DNA from: Candidatus Latescibacterota bacterium
GTDB taxonomy: Bacteria; Latescibacterota; UBA2968; UBA8231
Assembly: GCA_022820485.1 (NCBI GenBank)
Contig: JAJEFJ010000016.1
Span: 1-41,563 of the forward strand
DNA: 41,563 nucleotides
Reading direction: 5' to 3'
Part shown: piece after piece, positions 1-7,878 of the stretch
Position numbering within the stretch: the stretch's first letter is position 1
How the letters are laid out: every line of letters begins with the position of its first letter
The notes under the pieces: generated by a model
Seen by the model: only the letters and a program-made list of their open reading frames with translations
The model's database searches: none
What the model was told of the DNA's origin: nothing
Program-made: the position numbers and the translations under genes

Positions 1-101
1 AGGTCGCGGTGGTCGCGGTGATGCGCAAGCTGCTCCTGCTGCTCAACGCCATTGCCCATCGACGAACCCCTTGGGTGCAACACCAAGCCAAAGCAGGCTA
101 A
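1..101 (+). mobile_element. IS110-family transposase, C-terminal end (partial at window edge)
   Basis: The frame starting at base 3 is open to TAA at 99-101 and encodes 32 residues including MRKLLLLLNAIAHRRTPW. IS110-family (DEDD) transposases end with a very similar MRKLL..LNA....TPW segment. The bases just after the stop (GCTTGACACACAACACAG, about 107-124) also resemble the usual 3' end of these elements. The rest of the gene lies left of the window, so whether it is intact cannot be judged. The element ends somewhere between base 102 and the next gene; no exact end is visible. Confidence 0.75.
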
Positions 102-177
102 AAAAGGCTTGACACACAACACAGATACTCCCGCAAAAGCGGAAATCCAGTCTTGAATGATTTAGGGTTGCTATATA

Positions 178-282
178 ACTGATGTTACGCAGTGGCTCGC
201 TATCTTGTGGTTTATTGAAGCCTGTTGACCCAAGATATTGGGGCGAAATTGAGGATTTTCTGGAAAACTGCGTAACATCAGT
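178..282. repeat. MITE-like element with 16-bp terminal inverted repeats
   Basis: ACTGATGTTACGCAGT at 178-193 is repeated as its exact reverse complement at 267-282. The pair is flanked by ATATA at 173-177 and 283-287, which looks like a 5-bp target duplication. The 73-bp interior has no coding capacity. Perfect terminal inverted repeats, target duplication and small size fit a non-autonomous miniature element. A long-armed RNA hairpin is an alternative reading. The parent transposase family is not identifiable from this window. Confidence 0.6.
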
Positions 283-289
283 ATATAAT
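261..289 (+). promoter_or_regulatory. Candidate sigma70 promoter at the right end of the MITE-like element
   Basis: TATAAT at 284-289 is a perfect -10 hexamer overlapping the presumed target duplication. Seventeen bases upstream, TGGAAA (261-266) inside the element matches TTGACA at 4 of 6 positions. It points toward the secreted CBM9-like gene starting at 376. Two short stems (290-296 with 307-313, and ATCGCCT with AGGCGAT around 321-340) lie in the resulting leader. Inferred from sequence only. Confidence 0.35.
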
Positions 290-375
290 AATGGGGGTAC
301 ATCGCGCCCCATTAACCAAGATCGCCTAGGCACAGGCGATTCGCACCTAAAAGCAAACCTAAAGGAGGTGCTTTT

Positions 376-1272
376 ATGCGGCTCATCAGTACGTTTTGCC
401 TCATGCTGGCCCTTGTGCTGGCCGGCACTGCCCATGCCCACATCGGCGAAAAGGTCTTTCCGATCTTCGAGATTCCGGACGCCGATCTGGTGGATCTCGA
501 CCTCTTCGATGGGGACATCTCCGACTGGGAGGACGTGGTCGGCGATGCTTCGCTCACGCCTGAGGATTTTTTCGCCGATCCAACCGTCGGCGATGGTGCT
601 CAGTACGATCCGGCCGATATGGACTATCGGGTTTGGCTGGGCTGGAACAACACCAACAATCGGCTCTACCTCGCAGCCGAGCGCACCGACAATGTGTACA
701 TCAATGAGTACGCCGGCGGCGCGCCCGCCTCGGTGTGGCAGCACGACTCGGTCGAGTTCATGGTGGATGGCGACCACTCCGGTGGCCAGTACAATTTCGG
801 CAACAGCGAAACCATGACCGACGAGGAGAAGGCGCTCAACCAGAACCGCCAGGCCCAGAAGTGGAACGCGATTTTCGATGCGCCCGACGGGCGATTTTTG
901 GGCTATCCCGGCCGGGCCGATTGGCTCAACTCGCCGCCCTTGAGCGATGGCGGCGGCGCGTCGGTCGGCGAAGGGCCAACCACGTCGGTCCTCGAAATCT
1001 ACGTCACGCCCTATGATGATATCATCTTCAGCGATCAGGCTGCCAGCGTGGCCACGGATCTAGAGGCCGGTAACATCATCGGCTTCCAGATCGCCATGCC
1101 CGACTTCGACGAAGCCCCCCAGCAGTACCGGGGCTATCACACCCTCTCCGGCCAAGCGGCGACCTTCCGCTTTGCCGAGCGCTTTGTCGATGCCCGGCTA
1201 GTCGGTGCCGGAGACGCCACCGCGGTGGCCGATCTATCTTGGGCGCGGATCAAGGCGAGTTTTAGCGAGTAG
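376..1272 (+). CDS. Secreted CBM9/DOMON-like protein
   Basis: A 298-residue protein with a clear signal peptide (residues 1-21, cleavage after AHA). The rest resembles carbohydrate-binding family 9-like beta-sandwich domains: an early YRVWLGWNNTNNRLYLA strand pair, then WQHDSVEFMVDGD, the usual 'D(S/A)VE' signature, and a late FRFAERF strand. Such domains bind sugars or haem outside the cytoplasm; which ligand is used here cannot be told. The start is supported by AAAGGAGG a few bases upstream. It precedes a sugar-type ABC importer, so a role in capturing saccharides is reasonable, but a strong terminator separates the two. Confidence 0.75.
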   Translation: MRLISTFCLMLALVLAGTAHAHIGEKVFPIFEIPDADLVDLDLFDGDISDWEDVVGDASLTPEDFFADPTVGDGAQYDPADMDYRVWLGWNNTNNRLYLAAERTDNVYINEYAGGAPASVWQHDSVEFMVDGDHSGGQYNFGNSETMTDEEKALNQNRQAQKWNAIFDAPDGRFLGYPGRADWLNSPPLSDGGGASVGEGPTTSVLEIYVTPYDDIIFSDQAASVATDLEAGNIIGFQIAMPDFDEAPQQYRGYHTLSGQAATFRFAERFVDARLVGAGDATAVADLSWARIKASFSE

Positions 1273-1283
1273 GCTTTCTACTT

Positions 1284-1328
1284 TTACCCCTGCGAGGGAG
1301 GTCGCACTTCTCTCGCAGGGGTAATTTT
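1284..1328 (+). terminator. Rho-independent terminator
   Basis: TTACCCCTGCGAG at 1284-1296 pairs perfectly over 13 bp with CTCGCAGGGGTAA at 1312-1324, followed by TTTT at 1325-1328. It lies just after the CBM9-like gene and isolates it from the ABC transporter genes downstream. Confidence 0.8.
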
Positions 1329-1395
1329 GTCTTAGAAGCCGTCTTGTGCCCAAGTACGAGCGAGCGGTTTCTAAGGGCTGGTATTATCGATTCTT

Positions 1396-3693
1396 TTGAA
1401 AATAGCAACACCTAACAGAGTCATCGGCTGGCTGGCCGTTGTGCTGGGGATGCTTTGCGGTCCAGTGTCAGCGCAAGCGGCGACTCGCGTTGAAGTGCCC
1501 ATTTTTGAGGGCGGCGCGGGACTGGACTTTTTCTTTTTTGCCGCCCGCGAGTACGAAAAAGTCCGTCCCGATGTGCAGGTCGATCTCTACGGCGACCCGC
1601 GCATTGCCGACAAGGTGCGGGTGCGGATTCTCGAAGGGACGTTTCCGGAAGTCAGCAATGCAGGTCTCAATTATTGGGCGCTGATCCGCAACGGCGAGAT
1701 CCTGCCCCTCGACGACTATCTGGACGGGCCGAGTTGGGACGGGGACCAGACCTGGCGCGAGTCCTTCCTGCCCGGCAGTCTCGACCGCTATGAGCACGAG
1801 GGCAAGATCTACGGCCTTCCCTTCCTCTACTCGGTTTACGCCGTTTGGTACAACAAGAATATGTTCGCAGAGCACGGCTGGGTACCGCCGCGCACTTGGG
1901 ATGAGTTTTTCGCGCTCTGCGAGCAAATCCGCGCCGCTGGGGTCTGGCCGCTGGCCTTTCAGGGGCGCTATCCAGGCTATATCGGCGGCGTGACCGACAA
2001 CGCCTATTATCACCTCGCTGGCCGCGAGCGGTTCTATGAGCAGAAGGATCTAGTGCCGGGCAGTTTTGCCAATCCCGAATTTGTGACGGCGCTCGGGCTT
2101 ATTCAGCGCACGGCGCAGGAGTACTTCCAGCCCGGTGCTCTCGGCATGAGCCACACCGAGGCGCAGCTCGAGTTTTTCTTGGGGCATACGGCGATGGTTT
2201 TTTGCGGGTCTTGGCTCAAGAGCGAGATGATGGGCAAAATCCCCGATGGCTTCCGCTTGGGAGCGTTTAATTTGCCCGTAGTCGAGGGCGGGGTTGGCGA
2301 ACCCGGTGCCATCTATACTGGTGCCGGGTATTACTTTGTCTTCAAAAATAGCGCCCACCCCGAATTGGGCGTGGATTTTTTGCGCTTTATGACCTCGCAG
2401 GAGATGGCGGGCACCTTTGCCGAGATGCGCGATGTTTTGGTGGCTGTTGATGGGGCGATGGAGGGGCGGACTAGCGAGGATTTGCAGGACTTGGTGGCGC
2501 TGGCACAGCAGGCGACAACGAGCTATGGCACTGCTCCGGGTGAGGGTTTCCCAGAGATGGACCAGTTCCTCAACGATGTGCGCTTCAAGATCGTCAATGG
2601 GCAGATGACGCCCGAGCAAGGGGCCAAAGAGCTGGAGTCAGCGGCTGAAGCGGTGCGCAACCGCAGCCAGCAACCCGACCAAATTACCATTCGCCACCTG
2701 TGGAAACCCGCGCTGCTGTTGGGCCTGTTGGCGCTGGCGATGGGCTATTGGCTGTACACGACGGCGCGGCAGTGGCGTGAGAGACAGGCTGGCCAAGCTC
2801 CTCGACCTACTAGCACTGTGCGTCTGCCTTGGACGGGGGTAGTGTTCTTCGTCGGTCCGGCTGCGGCGTTTTACACGCTCTTCGTGGTGGTGCCCAGCAT
2901 CAAGTCCTTCGTCTGGAGCGCGATGCGCTGGGATGGGCTGACGGAGATGGTCTTCGTCGGGCTGTTGCACTTCCAGCGGCTGCTGTTTGAGAGCGATGAG
3001 TTCTGGATCGCGTTGTCGAACAATCTCTTCATCATGTTCGTCATCCCGCTCTGCGTGTTGCCGCTGGCGCTTTTTCTGGCAGTGTGCATCAGCCGCGAGG
3101 TCATTGGGGCTAAGCTCTTCCGCATCGTGTTCTTCTTCCCCAATATTCTCGGCGGGGTCGCGGCGACGCTGTTGTGGATGCACTTGTATAATCCACAGGG
3201 TGGGCCGATCAACACGGTGTTGGTGGCCTTGGGATTGGAGGGGTTTGAGGGGTTTGCCTGGCTGGCGCAGGACAACCTTTACTGGGCGCTGATACCCATG
3301 TCGATCTGGGGTGCGGCTGGGTTCAACATGGTGCTGTTTTTGGCGGCGATGGAGAGCATTCCGCAGAGCATGTACGAGGCGGCCGACATCGACGGGGCTT
3401 CGGCTTGGCGGCAGTTTTGGTCGATTACCGTGCCGCTGATTTGGGAGGTGTTGTCGATAGCGATTGTGTTTATGATCATCGGCGGGATGAAGGCGTTTGA
3501 GGTGATTTGGCTGTTGACCAATCAGCGGCCGACGACCGACAACCACGTGATTGGCACGCGGATGGTGCAGGCGATGTTTACTGAGTTCAAGGTAGGGGAG
3601 GCGACTGCGATTGCCGTGCTACTTTTCTTGATCGTCTTCTTTGGCACTACCGCGACCTTGCGCGCAATGAAGCGCGAAGCTGTGGAGTTTTGA
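1396..3693 (+). CDS. Fused CUT1 solute-binding protein and MalF-type ABC permease
   Basis: A 765-residue protein joining two normally separate subunits of a sugar ABC importer. Residues 1-28 are a signal peptide. About 30-430 read as a family-1 extracellular solute-binding protein. A transmembrane helix (about 438-456) is followed by a basic linker (RQWRERQ), then a MalF-type permease (478-765). The EAA loop that contacts the ATPase is EAADIDGA at 661-668, followed by W..F..I.VPL. The topology is consistent: binding domain outside, extra helix crossing in, basic linker inside, permease. The TTG at 1396 gives the full signal peptide but has no good Shine-Dalgarno, so the start is tentative. 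It overlaps the second permease gene's upstream region closely. No ATPase gene is in the window; a shared MsmK/UgpC-type ATPase would be needed. Confidence 0.85.
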   Translation: MKIATPNRVIGWLAVVLGMLCGPVSAQAATRVEVPIFEGGAGLDFFFFAAREYEKVRPDVQVDLYGDPRIADKVRVRILEGTFPEVSNAGLNYWALIRNGEILPLDDYLDGPSWDGDQTWRESFLPGSLDRYEHEGKIYGLPFLYSVYAVWYNKNMFAEHGWVPPRTWDEFFALCEQIRAAGVWPLAFQGRYPGYIGGVTDNAYYHLAGRERFYEQKDLVPGSFANPEFVTALGLIQRTAQEYFQPGALGMSHTEAQLEFFLGHTAMVFCGSWLKSEMMGKIPDGFRLGAFNLPVVEGGVGEPGAIYTGAGYYFVFKNSAHPELGVDFLRFMTSQEMAGTFAEMRDVLVAVDGAMEGRTSEDLQDLVALAQQATTSYGTAPGEGFPEMDQFLNDVRFKIVNGQMTPEQGAKELESAAEAVRNRSQQPDQITIRHLWKPALLLGLLALAMGYWLYTTARQWRERQAGQAPRPTSTVRLPWTGVVFFVGPAAAFYTLFVVVPSIKSFVWSAMRWDGLTEMVFVGLLHFQRLLFESDEFWIALSNNLFIMFVIPLCVLPLALFLAVCISREVIGAKLFRIVFFFPNILGGVAATLLWMHLYNPQGGPINTVLVALGLEGFEGFAWLAQDNLYWALIPMSIWGAAGFNMVLFLAAMESIPQSMYEAADIDGASAWRQFWSITVPLIWEVLSIAIVFMIIGGMKAFEVIWLLTNQRPTTDNHVIGTRMVQAMFTEFKVGEATAIAVLLFLIVFFGTTATLRAMKREAVEF

Positions 3694-3695
3694 GT

Positions 3696-4553
3696 ATGGC
3701 GGAACAAGATAAATTTTCCATTGCCAAACCTTTCGTCTATTTGGCACTATGCGGCTATCTGATGGTTGTGGTCTATCCGATGCTGTGGCTGTTGTACACT
3801 TCGCTGAAGACCGACCGCGAGATTTTCCTCAATCCCTTCAGCTTGCCCGAGTTCGACGCCTTGCAATGGATCAACTTTACCAACGCTTGGACTAAGGGGC
3901 ACTTTGGCGACTACTTCTTCAACAGCGTCTTTTTGACTATCTCGACGGTGGCGGTTTCCATGTTGTTGGCGGCGATGGCGGCCTACGCGCTGGCTCGCTT
4001 TCGCTTCTTTGGCGTGCGGCCGATGTTTTTCTACTTCTTGGCCGGGCTGATGATTCCGTTGCAACTGTCTATTGTGCCGCTCTTTTTTCAGATGAAGGAC
4101 TTTGGACTGCTCAATTCGCGGCTGGGTATTCTGATAGTTTATGTGGCCTTTGGGATGCCGTTTGCCATCTTTATCCTCACCGGGTTTTTCAAGTCTTTGC
4201 CCTCTGGGTTGCACGAGTCGGCGTTGATCGATGGGGCGGGGGAGTTTCGGGCGTTTTGGTCGATTATGTTGCCGTTGGCGCGGCCGGGGCTTATTACGGT
4301 GGGTATCTTCGCCTTTTTGGGGACTTGGAACGAGTTTTTTATGGCCTTCATGTTCCTATCCGGGGAGGGATCACAGGCGTTGCGCACGCTGCCGTTGGGG
4401 CTGGCCAACATTACCATTGTCAGTCAATATCGCAGCGATTGGGGGATGGCTTTTGCCGGGTTGGTGTTGATTATGGCACCGACGATGTTGGTATATGCTT
4501 TTCTGCAGCAGTACTTGACGAAGGGGATTACTGTTGGGGCGCTTAAGGGGTAG
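3696..4553 (+). CDS. MalG-type sugar ABC transporter permease
   Basis: A 285-residue inner-membrane permease of the CUT1 carbohydrate importer family. It has about six hydrophobic segments and the EAA motif ESALIDGAGEFRAFWSIMLP, which docks on the ATPase. The start is ATG 3696, eight bases after GGAG (3684-3687); an in-frame TTG six bases earlier is less likely. It begins three bases after the TGA of the SBP-permease fusion, so the two are translated as a unit and would form the heterodimeric channel. Its last roughly 150 bp recur in diverged form at 6501-6656. Confidence 0.9.
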   Translation: MAEQDKFSIAKPFVYLALCGYLMVVVYPMLWLLYTSLKTDREIFLNPFSLPEFDALQWINFTNAWTKGHFGDYFFNSVFLTISTVAVSMLLAAMAAYALARFRFFGVRPMFFYFLAGLMIPLQLSIVPLFFQMKDFGLLNSRLGILIVYVAFGMPFAIFILTGFFKSLPSGLHESALIDGAGEFRAFWSIMLPLARPGLITVGIFAFLGTWNEFFMAFMFLSGEGSQALRTLPLGLANITIVSQYRSDWGMAFAGLVLIMAPTMLVYAFLQQYLTKGITVGALKG

Positions 4554-4596
4554 AAAGGGGGCCGGGACGATTGGTAAGCAAAAGTGAGGAAGTAAT

Positions 4597-5697
4597 ATGC
4601 CAAAATTGAAGAATATCACGATCAGGGGATTTCGGTCTATCAAAGAAATGACGCTGGAACTCAGGCCGCTCAATGTTTTGATCGGTGCCAATGGGGCTGG
4701 TAAGAGCAATCTCATTGCCTTCTTCAAGTTAGTAAATGAATTAATGGGCGGACGACTTCAGCAACATATTGGGGCGAGTGGGCGGGCCACAGCCAATTTG
4801 CACTTTGGCCCGAGGATAACCCCTCAATTGGAAGCGGAGATGGAGTTCGAGGTAGAGCATGGAATAGACACCTATAGCATGCGACTGTTCCACGCTGCCG
4901 GTGATTCGCTGATTTTTGCCGAAGAGACGCTGTCGTTTCATCAAACAGACTTTCCGAGCCCAAAGGTCGTATCGCTGGGAAGGGGCCATCAGGAAACGCG
5001 GATTGGAGACGAGGCAGAAAAGGATGACCCGGTGGCAAAAATGCTCCGGTATCTACTGAATCACTGTCGCGTCTATCACTTCCACGATACATCGCCGACT
5101 TCGAGAGTCCGGCAGTATTGTTACGTCGGCGACAACCGCTGGCTTATGCCCGATGCAGCGAATCTGGCGGCTTTACTATATGCTCTCAAGTCCTCCAAAG
5201 AAATGGCTTATCGCCGGATTGTGGGGAGCATTCGGCAGGTGGCACCGTTCTTTGAAGATTTTGATCTGGAGCCGACCGATTCTAAAGATATCATTCTCAA
5301 CTGGCGACATCGCAAGTCCGATCTCGTGTTTGGTCCTCACCAACTCTCAGACGGTACGCTGCGGGCTATCTGCCTGATTTCGCTGTTGTTACAGCCCAAA
5401 GAAGACCTCCCGATACTCATAGTGGTGGACGAACCGGAAATCGGCTTGCACCCTTACGCGCTCAACGTGATTGCCTCGCTACTTCGCGCTGCAAGCCACC
5501 ATACTCAGGTTCTCGTCAGCACCCAATCCAGCGCATTTCTCGACAGCTTCGAGCCTGAGGATATCGTAGTTGTCGAGCGGAATGGTGAAGCCACGGAGTT
5601 CTCCAGACCAGATGCCGAAGAGCTTGAAGCATGGCTGGAGGAGTACTCGCTTGGAGAAATATGGGAGAAGAACGTCATCGGCGGAGGGCCGCACTGA
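4597..5697 (+). CDS. AAA_21-type ATPase, putative defence ATPase
   Basis: A 366-residue SMC/RecF-like ATPase. Walker A is GANGAGKS (30-37), an ABC-type signature LSDGT is at 250-254, Walker B ends in DEPEIGLHP (278-286), and a switch histidine region is near 300-315. The N-terminal 'ITIRGFRSIKEMTLEL' is typical of OLD/RloA/PARIS-type ATPases. The start has GAGGAAG upstream. Its TGA overlaps the ATG of the DUF4276 gene, so the two products are probably made in fixed ratio and act together. ATPases of this class paired with a small effector usually sense phage or foreign DNA; that role is inferred by analogy. Base composition is somewhat lower in GC than the permease genes before it. Confidence 0.8.
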   Translation: MPKLKNITIRGFRSIKEMTLELRPLNVLIGANGAGKSNLIAFFKLVNELMGGRLQQHIGASGRATANLHFGPRITPQLEAEMEFEVEHGIDTYSMRLFHAAGDSLIFAEETLSFHQTDFPSPKVVSLGRGHQETRIGDEAEKDDPVAKMLRYLLNHCRVYHFHDTSPTSRVRQYCYVGDNRWLMPDAANLAALLYALKSSKEMAYRRIVGSIRQVAPFFEDFDLEPTDSKDIILNWRHRKSDLVFGPHQLSDGTLRAICLISLLLQPKEDLPILIVVDEPEIGLHPYALNVIASLLRAASHHTQVLVSTQSSAFLDSFEPEDIVVVERNGEATEFSRPDAEELEAWLEEYSLGEIWEKNVIGGGPH

Positions 5698-6386
5698 TGG
5701 TGCGACTCCATCTCTTCGCCGAAGGTGACACAGAGCAGACATTTGCCGATACGGTCTTGAAGCCGCATCTAGCGAACCTTGGCGTCTATATGCAGAAACC
5801 GACCTTGATTGCTCACGCCCGAAAGAAGGGAATAGTCCATCGAGGAGGAGGTAGAAACTTCAGGGCGATGCAGAATGACATTGATCGCCGTCGCAAACAG
5901 GAATCGGGGAATGACGTGTTTTTTACCACGATGATTGACCTTTATGCCTTGCCGACGAAATTTCCCGGCGTTGAAGAAGCTGAGAAATTGCGTCTCGACC
6001 CGTATAAGCGGGTGGAGGCTCTTGAAAGATCGTGGTTCGCTGAGACCGACGATCATCGCTTTATCCCGTTCATTCAGTTGCATGAATTTGAAGCCTATTT
6101 GTTTTCTGATGTATCTCAGTTCGCTTTCTTCTTTGACAATGCAGATTCCCCAATCTCCGCTTTGCAGAGCATTGTCGATGATGTCCAGTCCCCAGAACGG
6201 ATTGACGACGGACAACATACGGCTCCATCGAAGCGGATCATCGCCGAATTTCCCGAATACTCAAAAACAACAGTAGGATCACAGATGGCCGAACGGATTG
6301 GCTTGGAGAACATCCGCTCCAAATGTCCTCACTTTAAGGCGTGGGTTGAACGACTTGAGAAGCTCGGAGCCACCGGGAAGCCGTGA
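5697..6386 (+). CDS. DUF4276 family protein, putative effector of the AAA ATPase
   Basis: A 229-residue protein matching the DUF4276 pattern: HLFAEGDTEQTF near the start, a central MIDLYALPTKFPGV segment, and IQLHEFEAYLFSD. The conserved Glu and Asp residues suggest a metal-dependent, possibly TOPRIM-like or nuclease fold; this is inference. I chose ATG 5697 rather than an upstream start because it overlaps the ATPase stop (TGATG), has GGAGG at 5683-5687, and begins exactly at the family's N-terminus. The arrangement parallels RloA/RloB and PARIS AriA/AriB, where an ATPase controls a small effector, but those effectors belong to other families. Confidence 0.75.
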   Translation: MVRLHLFAEGDTEQTFADTVLKPHLANLGVYMQKPTLIAHARKKGIVHRGGGRNFRAMQNDIDRRRKQESGNDVFFTTMIDLYALPTKFPGVEEAEKLRLDPYKRVEALERSWFAETDDHRFIPFIQLHEFEAYLFSDVSQFAFFFDNADSPISALQSIVDDVQSPERIDDGQHTAPSKRIIAEFPEYSKTTVGSQMAERIGLENIRSKCPHFKAWVERLEKLGATGKP

Positions 6387-6500
6387 TGCATAACGACCAA
6401 AACGACGACGCGACTGACAGCAGCGGTTGAGAATTACCTCGCCGATCTGCAACGAGTCCGTGCGTCGGGCGGCGCAACGGGTGAGCGGTCGAGCTATGGG
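6387..6500 (+). pseudogene. N-terminal relic of an ISP-type restriction-modification gene
   Basis: In the frame starting at 6393 the translation contains TAAVENYLADLQRVRASGGA and then TGERSSYGP. This resembles the extreme N-terminus of single-chain ISP-type restriction/modification (N6-adenine methylase) proteins, which continue PLxxLLNAVG. Here the frame runs straight into the tail of an ABC permease at about 6501. No start codon of its own is visible. It directly follows the DUF4276 stop, suggesting that a restriction-modification gene once followed the ATPase/DUF4276 pair. Family assignment is from memory of the N-terminal pattern. Confidence 0.6.
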
Positions 6501-6656
6501 CCGCTGGCTAACATCACGCTTGTCAGTCAGTATCGCAGCGATTGGGGCATGGCCTTTGCAAGGTTGGTGCGGATCATGGCTCCGACGATGCTGGTGTATG
6601 CGTTTCTGCAGCAATACTTGACGAAGGGGGTTACTGTTGGGGTACTTAAGGGGTAG
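6501..6656 (+). pseudogene. Diverged copy of the MalG-type permease 3' end
   Basis: The frame ending at TAG 6654-6656 translates to the last 51 residues of the permease at 3696-4553 with few changes (shared: VSQYRSDWGMAFA, LVYAFLQQYLTKG). The DNA is clearly homologous but has many third-position differences, so it is an old paralogue rather than a fresh duplication. It is joined in frame to the restriction-modification relic at the shared 'PLAN' codons. About 90 bp of apparently non-coding sequence follow before the next gene. Confidence 0.85.
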
Positions 6657-6744
6657 GGATGGCGAGGAGAAAGAAGAGATACTTGAGAAAGACCCCCGCC
6701 TGGGGGGATTCAAATCAAATCGTACCACTCACTGAAGGTAGAAC

Positions 6745-7878
6745 ATGACCAAAAAAGACGCTTTACATACAACTATCTCAGCCCTTATCAGTCGAAAAGC
6801 CGAAGGTACGTATTGGGATTTTAAACTTGAGCACCACAAATGTAAATCTGATCTTATTCACGATATCTTGTGCCTAGCCAATGCCAAACATACTGGTGAT
6901 CGATTTTTGATATTTGGAGTTGATGATGAGTTTTCCTTGCACTCAATAGACAAGGATGCCGGGCGAAGAACCCAAGCAGATTTAGTAGGTTTATTTCGTG
7001 ATAATGCCAATAAATTTTTTCAATCTAGGTTCCCGGAGTGCTATATGGAAGAAATCAAACTTGATGAGAAATTACTCGATGTTCTGGTAATCGAAGATAC
7101 TCCACATAAGCCTTACTATCTCGTCGAAAAATATAAAAAAGTTTACGCTCACCATATTTATACTCGCGTCTGTGACACGAATACTCCGGTAAATGACGCT
7201 GCACAACCCCATGAAATTGAAAGAATGTGGCGTGAACGCTTCGGCTTGGATAAGTCGCCTCTTGAAAGGGCCAGGCAGTATTTGAGCGAGTCTGATTTGT
7301 GGTCCCGTCTATTAGAAGATGATAGAAGTGACGCGAATTTCTATTACACAGTTTTTCCTGAGTTCATATTAAGAATCACTGACCCAGTGGCAGATCATGT
7401 GGCTCGCCATGAGGAATGGACACGCGGAGAGGTTCGTACTGACAATAATGATGCAGGATATTATGAACTCTATTATCACCAGACACTATTGGCTCGCATT
7501 CGTTACGTCAATTTTGATAATAACAGAAAATCAATGATGGCACCGGACCGTAGATATCGCGGAGCTGGATGTTTTTATTTCTACGAGGTTGACAGTATCA
7601 AGTATGCTGTTCAAAAATTTTACTCCACCGTCGTTTGCAAAAAGGACTATTCCGTGACACTTTCCATAAAGGGCCAGGGAGAAGTCATGAATGAAGCACG
7701 CTCGCAATGGGGAGACTATATGAAGATCCCAGTACTTCGCCCAGGAGAATTGGAAGATTTCCTTGGTTCAGATGGCAAGTACGAGTCCTCAGAGACAAGT
7801 GGAGACAAAGCTGAGCAGTACCAACATTTCCTTCGCAACCAACTCGACTTCGAGATTTGGCGCAATAAACTAGGCTAA
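6745..7878 (+). CDS. AlbA_2 (Schlafen-like) domain protein
   Basis: A 377-residue protein. The N-terminal part, with 'RKAEGTYWDFKLEHH' (18-32) followed by DILCLANAKHTGDRFLIFGVDD, matches the AlbA_2/Schlafen domain, associated with nucleic-acid binding or cleavage and common in phage-defence loci. The C-terminal 220 residues are not recognised. GAAGG lies upstream of the ATG. Composition is strikingly AT-rich relative to the backbone, a sign of horizontal acquisition. It follows the ATPase/DUF4276 module after the relics, but no overlap shows it belongs to the same system. A defence role is inferred. Confidence 0.7.
   Translation: MTKKDALHTTISALISRKAEGTYWDFKLEHHKCKSDLIHDILCLANAKHTGDRFLIFGVDDEFSLHSIDKDAGRRTQADLVGLFRDNANKFFQSRFPECYMEEIKLDEKLLDVLVIEDTPHKPYYLVEKYKKVYAHHIYTRVCDTNTPVNDAAQPHEIERMWRERFGLDKSPLERARQYLSESDLWSRLLEDDRSDANFYYTVFPEFILRITDPVADHVARHEEWTRGEVRTDNNDAGYYELYYHQTLLARIRYVNFDNNRKSMMAPDRRYRGAGCFYFYEVDSIKYAVQKFYSTVVCKKDYSVTLSIKGQGEVMNEARSQWGDYMKIPVLRPGELEDFLGSDGKYESSETSGDKAEQYQHFLRNQLDFEIWRNKLG

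Noticed and set aside
178..282. Reading the inverted repeats as a terminator for the IS110 transposase
   Set aside because: The arms are 73 bp apart, flanked by target-like duplications and with no T-run after the right arm.
43..777. 244-codon minus-strand ORF across the IS end, MITE and CBM9-like gene
   Set aside because: Crosses element boundaries and is antisense to a gene with signal peptide and strong Shine-Dalgarno.
2638..3546. Long minus-strand ORF (302 aa) under the SBP-permease gene
   Set aside because: Antisense to a conserved permease; composition is Arg/His/Pro/Gln-rich as expected for a shadow frame.
6427..6621. 64-codon ORF in the relic region
   Set aside because: Different frame from the R-M and permease homologies; chance open frame.
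6680..6710. CCCCC...GGGGG stem followed by GGATTCAAATC, recalling a tRNA T-arm
   Set aside because: No acceptor, D or anticodon arms fit around it; too short for a tRNA.
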